From Anthracocystis setariae (taxonomy: Eukaryota > Basidiomycota > Ustilaginomycetes > Ustilaginales > Ustilaginaceae), in contig CAKMXJ010000039.1 in assembly GCA_928724745.1 (NCBI GenBank), forward strand, positions 1,178,001 to 1,242,000: a stretch of 64,000 nucleotides of DNA. Direction: 5' to 3'. The position numbers and the translations under genes were made by a program. The notes beneath the pieces are model-generated. The model ran no database searches, was not told the DNA's origin, and saw only the letters and a program-made list of their open reading frames with translations. Shown here piece after piece: positions 8,778 to 16,880 of the stretch; position 1 is the first letter of the stretch, and every line of letters begins with the position of its first letter.

Positions 8778-9419
8778 ATGCGGTTCCTCTCGCGCCATAT
8801 CCCCTGGACCCTGTTTGCGACCATGTTGATCGTAACGCAAACCGTCCTCGCAGTCGACTTTCGAAATCAACTACATGTCTTCCAACTCTTCGCCAAGGAT
8901 CTTCACCCCGAAAACACCCATCAGCAAAAACAAACCATCGTGACACTGAAATACCTCTTCCGACACGACAACTGGGAGGACAATGCCAACTGGAGAGCGA
9001 TGGACGATTTCCTGCGCACTGGCGGGTTGAATTCGGGCGTGCATACACGAGATGAAGTGACCACCGCCGAAGTCCACGCCCACCTGACCAACTCCGAAGG
9101 AAGACTGTTGCATCATATGGCCACACTGCGTCCATCCATTGAATCGCTCGCTAAGCGACTCGGAAAACCGGCCAGGAAGAAGTTCGGCTTCGACGACGAT
9201 AACCTGCTCAACCCCCCCGCCAACATCGGCAAACGAACAAACCGAATCGGTCGATTCCAACTAGAACCCCAAGTATTTAAACACATCCCACATCCACTGA
9301 CAGTGCAGCAAGCGGAAGCGTTGGTCGGCGAAAGTTGGAAAAGGGGCAAAAACGATCGACAAGACAATGTGATGGAGAGGATCAAGACGTCGTTCGCCAC
9401 AGAGGCGATGGATGAATAA
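8778..9419 (+). CDS. secreted protein of 213 residues, intronless
   Basis: The frame from ATG 8778 to TAA 9417-9419 has a signal peptide of about 25 residues ending Thr-Val-Leu-Ala. The mature protein is cysteine-free, helical in character, rich in His, Asn, Arg and Asp, and contains a basic segment GKPARKKFGF near residues 131-140. It lacks the WN motif and the three-exon layout, so it is not a member of that family, and I recognise no domain. An upstream in-frame non-ATG extension is ignored because the signal peptide starts exactly at this ATG. It converges on the DUF2786 gene whose stop is at 9503. Secretion is well supported; the role is unknown. Confidence 0.72.
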   Translation: MRFLSRHIPWTLFATMLIVTQTVLAVDFRNQLHVFQLFAKDLHPENTHQQKQTIVTLKYLFRHDNWEDNANWRAMDDFLRTGGLNSGVHTRDEVTTAEVHAHLTNSEGRLLHHMATLRPSIESLAKRLGKPARKKFGFDDDNLLNPPANIGKRTNRIGRFQLEPQVFKHIPHPLTVQQAEALVGESWKRGKNDRQDNVMERIKTSFATEAMDE

Positions 9420-9502
9420 ACGGCTATTGCACCTAATATGATGTAACCACTCGCGGGTATAAATACATAAATCCTGAACTCGTCTTCTGTTGCGCGACCC
9501 GT

Positions 9503-11080
9503 TTAATTCTGAATCCGTTTCCGCCTAACGTCGATCTTACTGGCATCCTCTCTACCCTGCTCAAAAGCACTCCTATCCTTCTTAAACGTAGAATTACCTC
9601 TCTTCTTGAGCTTCAAACCGGAATGTTGCGAGGCGAGGTAGTCGTCGGCGATTTTTTCGGCGTCCTGACGGAAGCGGATGAGTTGGTTGGAGGAATGCCA
9701 ACCTGCGCCGAGAACGGGTTTGACGTCTTGTTCGCGCTCGGGTTTGATCGTGGGCTTCACGTCCTCGAGGGGATGACGATCGAGATCGTCGGTGAGGTCG
9801 ATGATGTCGCGTTCGAGCGTTTCATCAAAGTGCGGTTTGACTTCGTCAGCGTCTTGGTGCAGAGCGGAATTCATGTCGTAGAAGTGGTCGTGGACTGCGT
9901 CGTCATCCGAGTCGTCGATTCGGTCTTCGAACTTGGTCGATCCAAGCTCGTCGGTTGAAGTCCACCTTCCATACCCTTGAGAACCGGATTGCTCGGAACC
10001 AGACCGCTTGAATCGAGGTTTTCTGTCTTGTTCATCCTCGACATCCTCTAGCTTGACATTCCTGCCTCCACCACGCACACTGTGTTGCATGGGCTCAGGC
10101 TTGATGTTCGGCTGCTTGAGTCTGTCTCTCTCCTTGTTCTCCTGCTCCTTCTCCTTGACTTGTGCGTCTTCGAGTCTCTTCTTCTCACCCTCTATGGCCA
10201 ATCGCATTTCCTCCTTCTTCTCCGCCTTGGCCAACGCGATCAACCCGGCAGCCACCCCTTGACAATAACTATTCTTGGCCGTCTTTCCCTTGAACGCACC
10301 GAACTTTGCCCTCTGGAAAGCCCAAGTGAGCACCTGGTTATGCACCATCTCGAACGCGCCCGCCGCAGCGACAGTATTGAGCGCCAAGCCATAGAAGGTC
10401 CAGCTGAGCTTTGTACGATTTTCGTACGAAGTGGAATACGCCTTGACGTCGAAAAAGAGGTTGACGGCGACGGCGACTTGGTTTGCCCACGACTCGTTGC
10501 GGGGTGGGGATTTGGTTTGCGAGACGATTTCGACGATCGACATGCCTGCGTGGGTTTGGTTGGATTCTGCGGAGGAGGAGGCGAGCAAGTCAGCCTGGGT
10601 GAGGTTTTGGGATGACATGAGTCGCGTGGCGAGACGGAGGGCTTGTTGGGCTTCGGCTTCTCCGGTGGCTGGATGGCGGGCGAGCGCGAGAGATTTTTGG
10701 ATACGAGATAGGATGCCAGAGTTGACGTTGGCGAGCTTTTCTGTGGCTTCAGAGGAGGTGGCCGAGGCGAGACCGTCGGTGGCAAGGGTGACGATTCGAG
10801 CAACGGCATAGAGTTTGGGTGTAGCTGAGGATTGGGTGGAAGTGGTGCGTCGTTTGGTGATGCGACTGCTTCGACTGGCTTCAAAGTCGTCGGAGCTGTC
10901 GTTTTGGTCATCGCTGTGACGTTTGACGCGCTTGCTTGGTGGTCGAGATGGACCAGATTGCTCAGCTTCGGAGGAGTAGCAAAGGTCGATGACATCGTCG
11001 ACGACAGGCTCTGGTTTGATTCGAGGCTTGACATCTTGGTCCCACCCAAGACCAGCTCGATCGTATTGGCGCACAGGCAT
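9503..11080 (-). CDS. DUF2786-domain protein with SUMO-interaction motifs
   Basis: 525 residues, no intron needed. Residues about 125-165 (RIQKSLALARHPATGEAEAQ and following) match the DUF2786 family. A second conserved block, residues about 185-300, is the partner domain usually found after it in fungi. The flanks are disordered and charged. Two hydrophobic-acidic motifs, DDVIDLCYSSE (about 28-38) and DIIDLTDD (about 428-435), fit SUMO-interaction motifs. Several IKPE/VKLE tetrads fit the SUMO acceptor consensus psi-K-x-E. A basic stretch RPPSKRVKRH may serve nuclear import. A nuclear, SUMO-linked role is inference; DUF2786 itself has no established function I can cite. It shares a 402-base divergent spacer with guanylate kinase. 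Confidence 0.75.
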   Translation of the reverse strand: MPVRQYDRAGLGWDQDVKPRIKPEPVVDDVIDLCYSSEAEQSGPSRPPSKRVKRHSDDQNDSSDDFEASRSSRITKRRTTSTQSSATPKLYAVARIVTLATDGLASATSSEATEKLANVNSGILSRIQKSLALARHPATGEAEAQQALRLATRLMSSQNLTQADLLASSSAESNQTHAGMSIVEIVSQTKSPPRNESWANQVAVAVNLFFDVKAYSTSYENRTKLSWTFYGLALNTVAAAGAFEMVHNQVLTWAFQRAKFGAFKGKTAKNSYCQGVAAGLIALAKAEKKEEMRLAIEGEKKRLEDAQVKEKEQENKERDRLKQPNIKPEPMQHSVRGGGRNVKLEDVEDEQDRKPRFKRSGSEQSGSQGYGRWTSTDELGSTKFEDRIDDSDDDAVHDHFYDMNSALHQDADEVKPHFDETLERDIIDLTDDLDRHPLEDVKPTIKPEREQDVKPVLGAGWHSSNQLIRFRQDAEKIADDYLASQHSGLKLKKRGNSTFKKDRSAFEQGREDASKIDVRRKRIQN

Positions 11081-11482
11081 ACCGGGCAGAGTGAGTTGGG
11101 TAAGGAGACGACGAGCAGTGCCAATAATGATTAGGGATCGGTGATCACTTCTGATGGCGATGGCAAAGCATAAATAGATATATCGGATGAGGCCGATGAT
11201 GATAGAAAGCTTTACGTGATGATATGATGCAAGCCAAGCGGTGAGTGCAGAGTCAGTCGTGTGTTGTTCTCAAATCGGCGTTGTGAAGAGTGTTGTTCTG
11301 ATGCGGCGGCGTGTCGAGTAAAGTGGAAATTTAAGGGTCCTTTTCGCTGCACAATTCGGTTCCGAAAAAAAAAAAAATTAAAACCGCCGCTTTGCAACGG
11401 ACCGCTTCGACCCACTCACTCACTCACTCACCCAACCACCACCACCACCACCACCACCACCGACAACAACCTAAGCAAGTCG
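11081..11482. promoter_or_regulatory. divergent promoter between DUF2786 gene and guanylate kinase
   Basis: A 402-base spacer between two opposite ATGs. It contains a poly-A run of about 13 near 11366 and a TCAC/ACC microsatellite at about 11412-11461 in the guanylate kinase leader. No other gene was seen. Confidence 0.5.
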
Positions 11483-12341
11483 ATGAACAGGCTGCTTCCA
11501 TCCCTCCGACACTCGCTTCCCTCATCCTCATCATCATCCCCCCGTCTCGTCCGCAACCTAGTCACAGCATCCATGTCGGCGGCAGCAAGTAACTGGGCAT
11601 CTACGCCTCCTATCCCCAAGGATAAGCGACCCATCATCATGGCTGGTCCCTCTGGTGTAGGCAAGAGCACACTTCTCAAGAAACTCTTTGAGGAGTTTCC
11701 CGATCGATTCGGTTTCTCTGTCTCTCGTAAGCATCCTATCTTACTCTTGTCGTTGCTTCATCGTCCTTTGACTGACTCGAAATGGAAATGAAACCTTTGC
11801 AGATACCACACGTGACCCACGTCCTGGCGAGGTGCGAGGCGAATCATACCATTACGTCTCGCATGCGGAATTCGAATCGCTGATCGCACAAGGCGCCTTC
11901 TTGGAGCATGCGCAATTTGGCGGCAATCGTTACGGCACCACCGCCAAAGCCGTCGCCGACGTCACTACCACTTTATCGCGTCGCGCCATCCTCGACATCG
12001 ACGCACAAGGTGTCAAACTCATCAAAGCCAACCATCCTTCGCTCAACCCAATCTTCGTCTTTATCTCCCCACCCTCCTTCTCCACGCTCAAGCTTAGACT
12101 CACCGCAAGGGGTACAGAGACTGAGCAGAGTATCACCAAGAGACTCACCATGGCGGGCAAGGAGATGGAGTTCGCCAGGCAGAACGGTGCGTTTGATTGG
12201 GTGATTGTCAATGACGATTTGGACGTGGCGTATGGGAAGCTCAAGAGGGTCATCGAGGGGACGTTGAAGGTGGGAGAGGATGATAACATGCCACTGAAGG
12301 ATAAGGATGAGGAGGAGTGGATGAAGGCGCATGGACAGTAG
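11483..12341 (+). CDS. GUK1: guanylate kinase
   Basis: Exons 11483-11726 and 11803-12341; the 76-base intron has donor GTAAGC, acceptor CAG and phase 1, and joins FGFSVS to [10 protein letters not shown]. The protein has 260 residues. It phosphorylates GMP to GDP with ATP. The P-loop GPSGVGKST is at about 55-63, the GMP-binding segment [10 protein letters not shown] follows, then the tyrosine motif RGESYHYVS, and ILDIDAQG near 137. Family members are about 190-200 residues; the excess is an N-terminal 30 residues rich in Ser, Arg and Leu without acids, like a mitochondrial presequence. A second in-frame ATG at 11573 (MSAAASNW) would give the cytosolic form. Its stop lies 134 bases from the convergent methyltransferase gene. 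Confidence 0.92.
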
Positions 12342-12474
12342 ATATACACATTCTTACACGCTTGCCGATACACAATGACATGAGAGTTGATTTGCAACTT
12401 CCCGCTGCAACACAAAACACGAGTGGAAGGAGGGAGGGAGGGAGGGAGAGAGACAGGGGGGTATTCATTCTGAA

Positions 12475-13167
12475 TCACGCATTCCATTGCATCTGCCTAT
12501 CCGTGAGCGGCACATACATAACCGCGCAGATCTTCGTCTTGCTCACGTTGCCGTCCACACTCTTATCCACCTGGTAGATATTCTGCTCACCGGAACCGTC
12601 TTGTTCCTGAACTGGGATGAACATTCTTCCGGGAGCCTTTAGTTGATCCAACAGTGGCTGTGGAATACCTTGTGCAGCTGCGCCGACATGGATCGCATCA
12701 AACGGCGCCTCCTCCTCGCACCCTTTCCTGCCATCTCGGCAAAGATTCATGATGTTGCGCTCGCTCAGCTCGTCTGCTAGTCCATCGCGGCGGAGATTTT
12801 CGTTGCCCAAGTCGACGAGCTGGTGAATGTGGTCGATCCCAACTACCTTGCCGTTGGGGGAGAGGAGGTGGTGGAAGATCGCAAGCGTGTAGCCACTACC
12901 ACTGCCAACATCGAGCACTTTGGCGGTGGGATGGAGCAAGGCGAGCAGGTTTTCGGCTGCATGTGCGTGCATGTGTGGCGCAGAGATGGTTGCGCCATAT
13001 CCGATACTTTGCGGAGAGTCTTGATAGGCAAGCGTGCGATTGGAGACGTAGTGTGCTCGATCCACTTTCAACATGGCTTCCCCAACCCGAGTCGAAGTGA
13101 TCAGAGATGCCTGCCGCAGATTGCTAACCAGCTCAGCATTCGAAGATCCAGAACATCGCCATGCCAT
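12475..13167 (-). CDS. PCM1: protein-L-isoaspartate O-methyltransferase
   Basis: 230 residues from ATG 13167 (MAWRCSGSSNAEL, matching the usual MAW start of eukaryotic PCMT); the frame further upstream has no ATG. The enzyme uses S-adenosylmethionine to methylate isoaspartyl residues in aged proteins and so starts their repair. The family motifs are present: DSPQSIGYGATISAPHMHA around 51-69, the SAM-binding VLDVGSGSGYT around 86-96, and FDAIHVGAAA around 157-166. The length equals the family norm of about 227. No intron is needed. A purine-rich GGA/GGT tract lies 95-162 bases upstream of the start. The assigned symbol reflects family membership rather than a tested orthologue. Confidence 0.92.
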   Translation of the reverse strand: MAWRCSGSSNAELVSNLRQASLITSTRVGEAMLKVDRAHYVSNRTLAYQDSPQSIGYGATISAPHMHAHAAENLLALLHPTAKVLDVGSGSGYTLAIFHHLLSPNGKVVGIDHIHQLVDLGNENLRRDGLADELSERNIMNLCRDGRKGCEEEAPFDAIHVGAAAQGIPQPLLDQLKAPGRMFIPVQEQDGSGEQNIYQVDKSVDGNVSKTKICAVMYVPLTDRQMQWNA

Positions 13168-13642
13168 CCTGTCGTCCAATGCTTCAATAATGTGATCGGT
13201 TCAAGTTGGCGGGATTCCGGTGTAAAGCGTACTGTCAGGTTGACTGAAAGAGAAGGTGGTAAAGAGGAGGAGAAGGAGGAGGAGAGGTGGAGGAGGAGGA
13301 GGAGGTGGTGGTGGTGGTGGTGGTGGTGAGGTTGCGAAAAGGAGAAAATAATTGGATGGTGGCGTGTGCGGTTGGTATGCAGGGTCCAATTTTTGGCTCT
13401 ATCGCGTGCCTCCATCCAGCTTGTCATGCTGACAATCGTCGTCTAGTCCCCACCCAGCTGAAAATCAAGCAAACATCATTCGACCTCGCTCTTTTGTGAA
13501 ACAGCTACAATGGTAGCGGAATGAACGGTTTCACATCGTACAGTATAGTAAGGCAAATGGTCATGGTAAATGCTCCAGACTGCACGTATCTAGATGTGAC
13601 AGCCAGCGTAACGGCTCTTGAAACATTCATCGCTGTGTTGCT
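13168..13642. other. spacer between UBC12 and the PCMT gene, with purine-rich tract
   Basis: This is the upstream region of the PCMT gene. Apart from the GGA/GGT tract at 13262-13329 nothing stands out. Confidence 0.55.
13262..13329. repeat. (GGA/GAG)n-(GGT)n purine-rich tract
   Basis: About 68 bases of almost pure purine (AGG and GAG units) followed by at least eight GGT/GTG units on the plus strand. The GG runs could allow quadruplex or triplex structure. It lies in the PCMT upstream region. Confidence 0.8.
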
Positions 13643-14600
13643 TCACTTTGCAATTACCTTGTCGTATGTTGTTCCCTCTACAATTCCCAAAAAGTGATCG
13701 TGGATGACAGTCAGTATCATCGCTTCATCTTGCAGCATTCCAGTCTTGGCAACACTTACTGATCGCACCACCGGCAAGACTCCTCTTGACATTGCTGGCA
13801 AACACTGCACGGTCTCTACGCAGATCCTCCGCTGCCTCTGTCTCCATTCGACGCCAAAACAGCAAGCAATGAAATGTGAGCTCAAACTAGGTTCGATTCT
13901 ATGGTGAGCCTAGTTGCTTTGGCACGTACCCTTGTTGAGTGGATCATCTGCGTTGGGTTCGAGGAAAAGATATTGCAAGCCGACCATGACCGAGTTGAGG
14001 TTGAGCACTGGTTTCCAATCTTCACGCAGAATGTTGAGGCACACGTTGCCTTCCAGGTCCACGTTTGGATGGTAGATCTGTAGCGATCGTATCGTATCGA
14101 TCAATGTGAGTTGCTTTGTACCGATGGAATGGTTAAAGGAGAAGGGATAGCAGAACGAACCTTTTGTGTGCACTTGACTTTCGGTGGATCATGTGGGTAG
14201 TTGTTGTTGATGGCGAATGTGAACTTGAACGAGCCCGTCTTGTACATGCCTGCCGAACGGATCGAAGCGATATCTCGTCAGAACTTGAATACGGTCTTGA
14301 GCGATGCTGTGGCGAATGCTTACCCTCATCCGGTTCGATTGTTAGGGTAAAGTTGAGCACGTCGGCTGGATCCGGGAAGTCGGTTTTCATGGTCTTTGGT
14401 AGTTCAAGTTCGGTCAGATCTTTCTGAACACGAAGCTGTGCTGGTGAGGTCTTTGGCTTCTTCTTCTTCGCCGACTCCTCTTCTTTCTTCATGCTCCAGA
14501 TCTGGCATCATCATAAGCACGAAACGAATCACCAAGCGTAAAATTCAGTCATAGGATGCAAGAGCCGCCGTTGGGAATTATGCAGACTGACCTTGATCAT
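13643..14600 (-). CDS. UBC12: NEDD8-conjugating enzyme Ubc12, six exons
   Basis: Minus-strand exons: 14600-14592, 14501-14324, 14249-14161, 14077-13930, 13837-13760 and 13677-13643. All phases close, giving 178 residues. The first exon is only nine bases (Met-Ile-Lys), and the second begins [10 protein letters not shown]. The product is the E2 that accepts NEDD8 from its E1 and passes it to cullins. Evidence: the N-terminal MIK docking peptide typical of Ubc12, the UBC fold, [10 protein letters not shown], and the active-site context [20 protein letters not shown] with the catalytic Cys, then [18 protein letters not shown]. The C-terminus [11 protein letters not shown] matches the family end. 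Donors are GTCAGT, GTAAGC, GTTCGT, GTACGT and GTAAGT; acceptors are all CAG except the last (TAG). It is divergent from the Isc1-type gene. Confidence 0.93.
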
Positions 14601-15199
14601 GGCGGGCAGGAGTTCACTGAAGATCGATTCTACCGTATGCAGTCCCGGTCGCCAAGCCCCTGTGCTTTATCTTGGTGGTGATGACCCCGTATAGGAGGAC
14701 GTGAAGGTGAAAGTTTTAATGGTTCGGCTTGGAGCTTGAACGAGTGCTGTCCGATGGGGTACTGTGATGCCGTGGTATGATATGACGCTGTGTACTTGGT
14801 TTCCTATGCTACTTGCTAGTTTTCGAGTGGTCAAGATAGTGAAATGATGGTCAGGATGGTGGTGAAGGATGGATGATGATGAGAGAGGAAACATCAACTA
14901 ACGCCGAACAAACAGCCGCCGAATTTCCACTCAACTCAGCTGCGTTTCAATCCGCAAAATCCGCCATCGGATCCGCCGATCCCCCCTTCCCCCCTTCCTT
15001 CTTTTTTTTTTTTTTTTTTTTAATTCTTTCTTTTTATTTCAACTGCACACCGCGACTCTGTTGCATGTGGAGGTGTTCTGCCTTGCTGCATCCAACGCTT
15101 TGACCTTCAGAGACCAACACTTTGCTTACTTGTCCGCCTTGTTCTCTCTTCTCTCTCACCTCACCTCACCACATCTCACCCTCATCTAGCCCTCTCGAG
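14601..15199. promoter_or_regulatory. divergent promoter between UBC12 and the phospholipase C gene
   Basis: A 599-base spacer. The right half holds a run of about 20 T near 15002-15021 and a C/T-rich leader rich in CTCACC units just before ATG 15200. No separate gene was seen. Confidence 0.5.
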
Positions 15200-16745
15200 A
15201 TGCCAAGGCTCCCATCATCACACTCCGGCATGGCGACGGACTCGCACTTGCCTCCAAACACCACCGACGTCGCTCATGTTGACCAACTGAGCATCCTCAC
15301 CCTCAACGTATGGGGCCTCAAGTACATCTCCAAGCTTCGCATCCAGCGGATCAAGGCCATCGCATCGCGTCTAGCCTCCGCCTCCACCGCACACTACGAC
15401 TTTGTATGTCTACAGGAGATCTGGTACGAGTCGCAAGATTGGCGATACCTCAAGCACGTCCTCTCGTCACGCTACCCGCATACCAAGTTCTTCTACTCGG
15501 GTGCATTCGGGTCCGGTCTCGCCATTCTCTCCCGCTGGCCCATCCTCGAGACGATCACTCATCCCTACTCGCTAAACGGTCAGCCTCTGCATGTGGGTCA
15601 GGGCGATTGGTTCGTCGGCAAGGCGTGTGGTTGTGTAACGGTGAACCATCCGAAGCTTGGGTTGGTGGATGTGTGGAATACCCACTTTGTCGCTGCAGGG
15701 GGGGAGGATGGGCCAGAGTGGAAGAGGGCTCACAGAGTGGCGCAGGCGTATGAGCTCGCGATGAGGTGCAGGGAGAGTGCGGCGAGGGGGAGGCATGTGA
15801 TTTGTGTGGGTGATTTGAACTCGACTCCGCCGTCGTTGGTGATTGGATTGTTGAGGCAGATCGGTGGGTTGTATGATAGTTTTTTGGATTCGCATCCGAC
15901 GTTGCCAGAGGGGGCGACTTCGCTGGAGGTGGTCGGGACGGGGAGGCCGGACCCGCAGAGAGCGATTGACCAGTTGGGGGTGACTTGCGATTCGCCTTTG
16001 AATACTTGGTCTGCTGGCAAGAATCTCGACGATAGAGCGTTGAGGGGGGCAGGAAAGAGGTTGGATTATGTTCTGTTTAGAGGTCCTGTTGACGAGGGAG
16101 AGGGACACGAGCGAGGAGGGACGTATCTCTCTTTCGCCTCGTCCTCTTCCTCACGTGGTCGGTTGGCATGCACATCGTCGGCGGTGGCCGTCACCGACCT
16201 AGTCTCCGACCACGGCTGCTCTTTCTCGGACCATTTTGGCGTTGAATCCGTCTTCGACATTATCGCCCCCGCCACGAATCACCCGGTTTCCAAAGCAGGT
16301 CCGGATAGTGATTTGCAACGTAGGGTGTTGACGAAGTCGTTGGAAGCGATGTCTGGAGCGGTTGTTGCGAGTCGCTCTACGCAGGTCAGCCACATGTATC
16401 TGTTCGCCGCAGCACTGCTCTTCGCCATCGCATTGATCGTAGCGAGTATATTTCAACCCTTGGGTGGGGTGAATCCAGTCTTTGTCCTCCTGGCTGTGAT
16501 CGCGGGTTGGGCCGGCACAACTATGCTCTACTCCGCCGTGATCTGGTCCGAATGGGAAAAACGTAAGTCCCAAACCCCTACTTCCCCACACTAGAAAACA
16601 TCTTGGACAGCTACTAATCTCGTCAAATTTCACTTGAATCGAATCAGGAACTCTGCGAACTTTCATGGAGACCATCCAACTCGAACTCAATTACCTCCAT
16701 TCTCCAACCCCCTCCCCGCCCATCCCAGAAGGTACGCTCATCTAA
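15200..16745 (+). CDS. ISC1: inositol phosphosphingolipid phospholipase C (neutral sphingomyelinase family)
   Basis: Exons 15200-16562 and 16648-16745 (85-base intron, GTAAGT/CAG, phase 1), giving 486 residues. Without the intron the frame would end in an unlikely KSQTPTSPH tail. It hydrolyses inositol phosphoceramides or sphingomyelin to ceramide. The DNase-I/EEP fold signatures are present: LTLNVWGLK, CLQEIW, GDLNSTPPS and the catalytic-end motif SDHFGVE. Two hydrophobic segments near the C-terminus (LFAAALLFAIALIVASIF and VFVLLAVIAGWAGTTMLYSA) match the membrane anchors of fungal Isc1 and neutral sphingomyelinase. The ATG at 15200 is preferred; a later in-frame ATG exists at 15230. A run of 24 C follows six bases after the stop, and CreC converges 135 bases away. 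Confidence 0.9.
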
Positions 16746-16751
16746 AACACT

Positions 16752-16775
16752 CCCCCCCCCCCCCCCCCCCCCCCC
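16752..16775. repeat. poly-C run of 24
   Basis: An uninterrupted run of C between the convergent stops at 16745 and 16881. Runs of this length are prone to replication slippage and to assembly error. Confidence 0.9.
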
Positions 16776-16880
16776 TTTGAATCTAATGTACACTTTCGAC
16801 TCACACTACACAACCAATCCCTGTTAGTCAGGATATAGAGGCAAACGAATGTAAGATTGCATGCGAATAAGGTGCGACAT

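Noticed and set aside
10240..11124. A 294-codon minus-strand frame overlapping the DUF2786 gene in another phase
   Set aside because: Pro/Ser-rich shadow of the real frame, which carries the recognised DUF2786 block.
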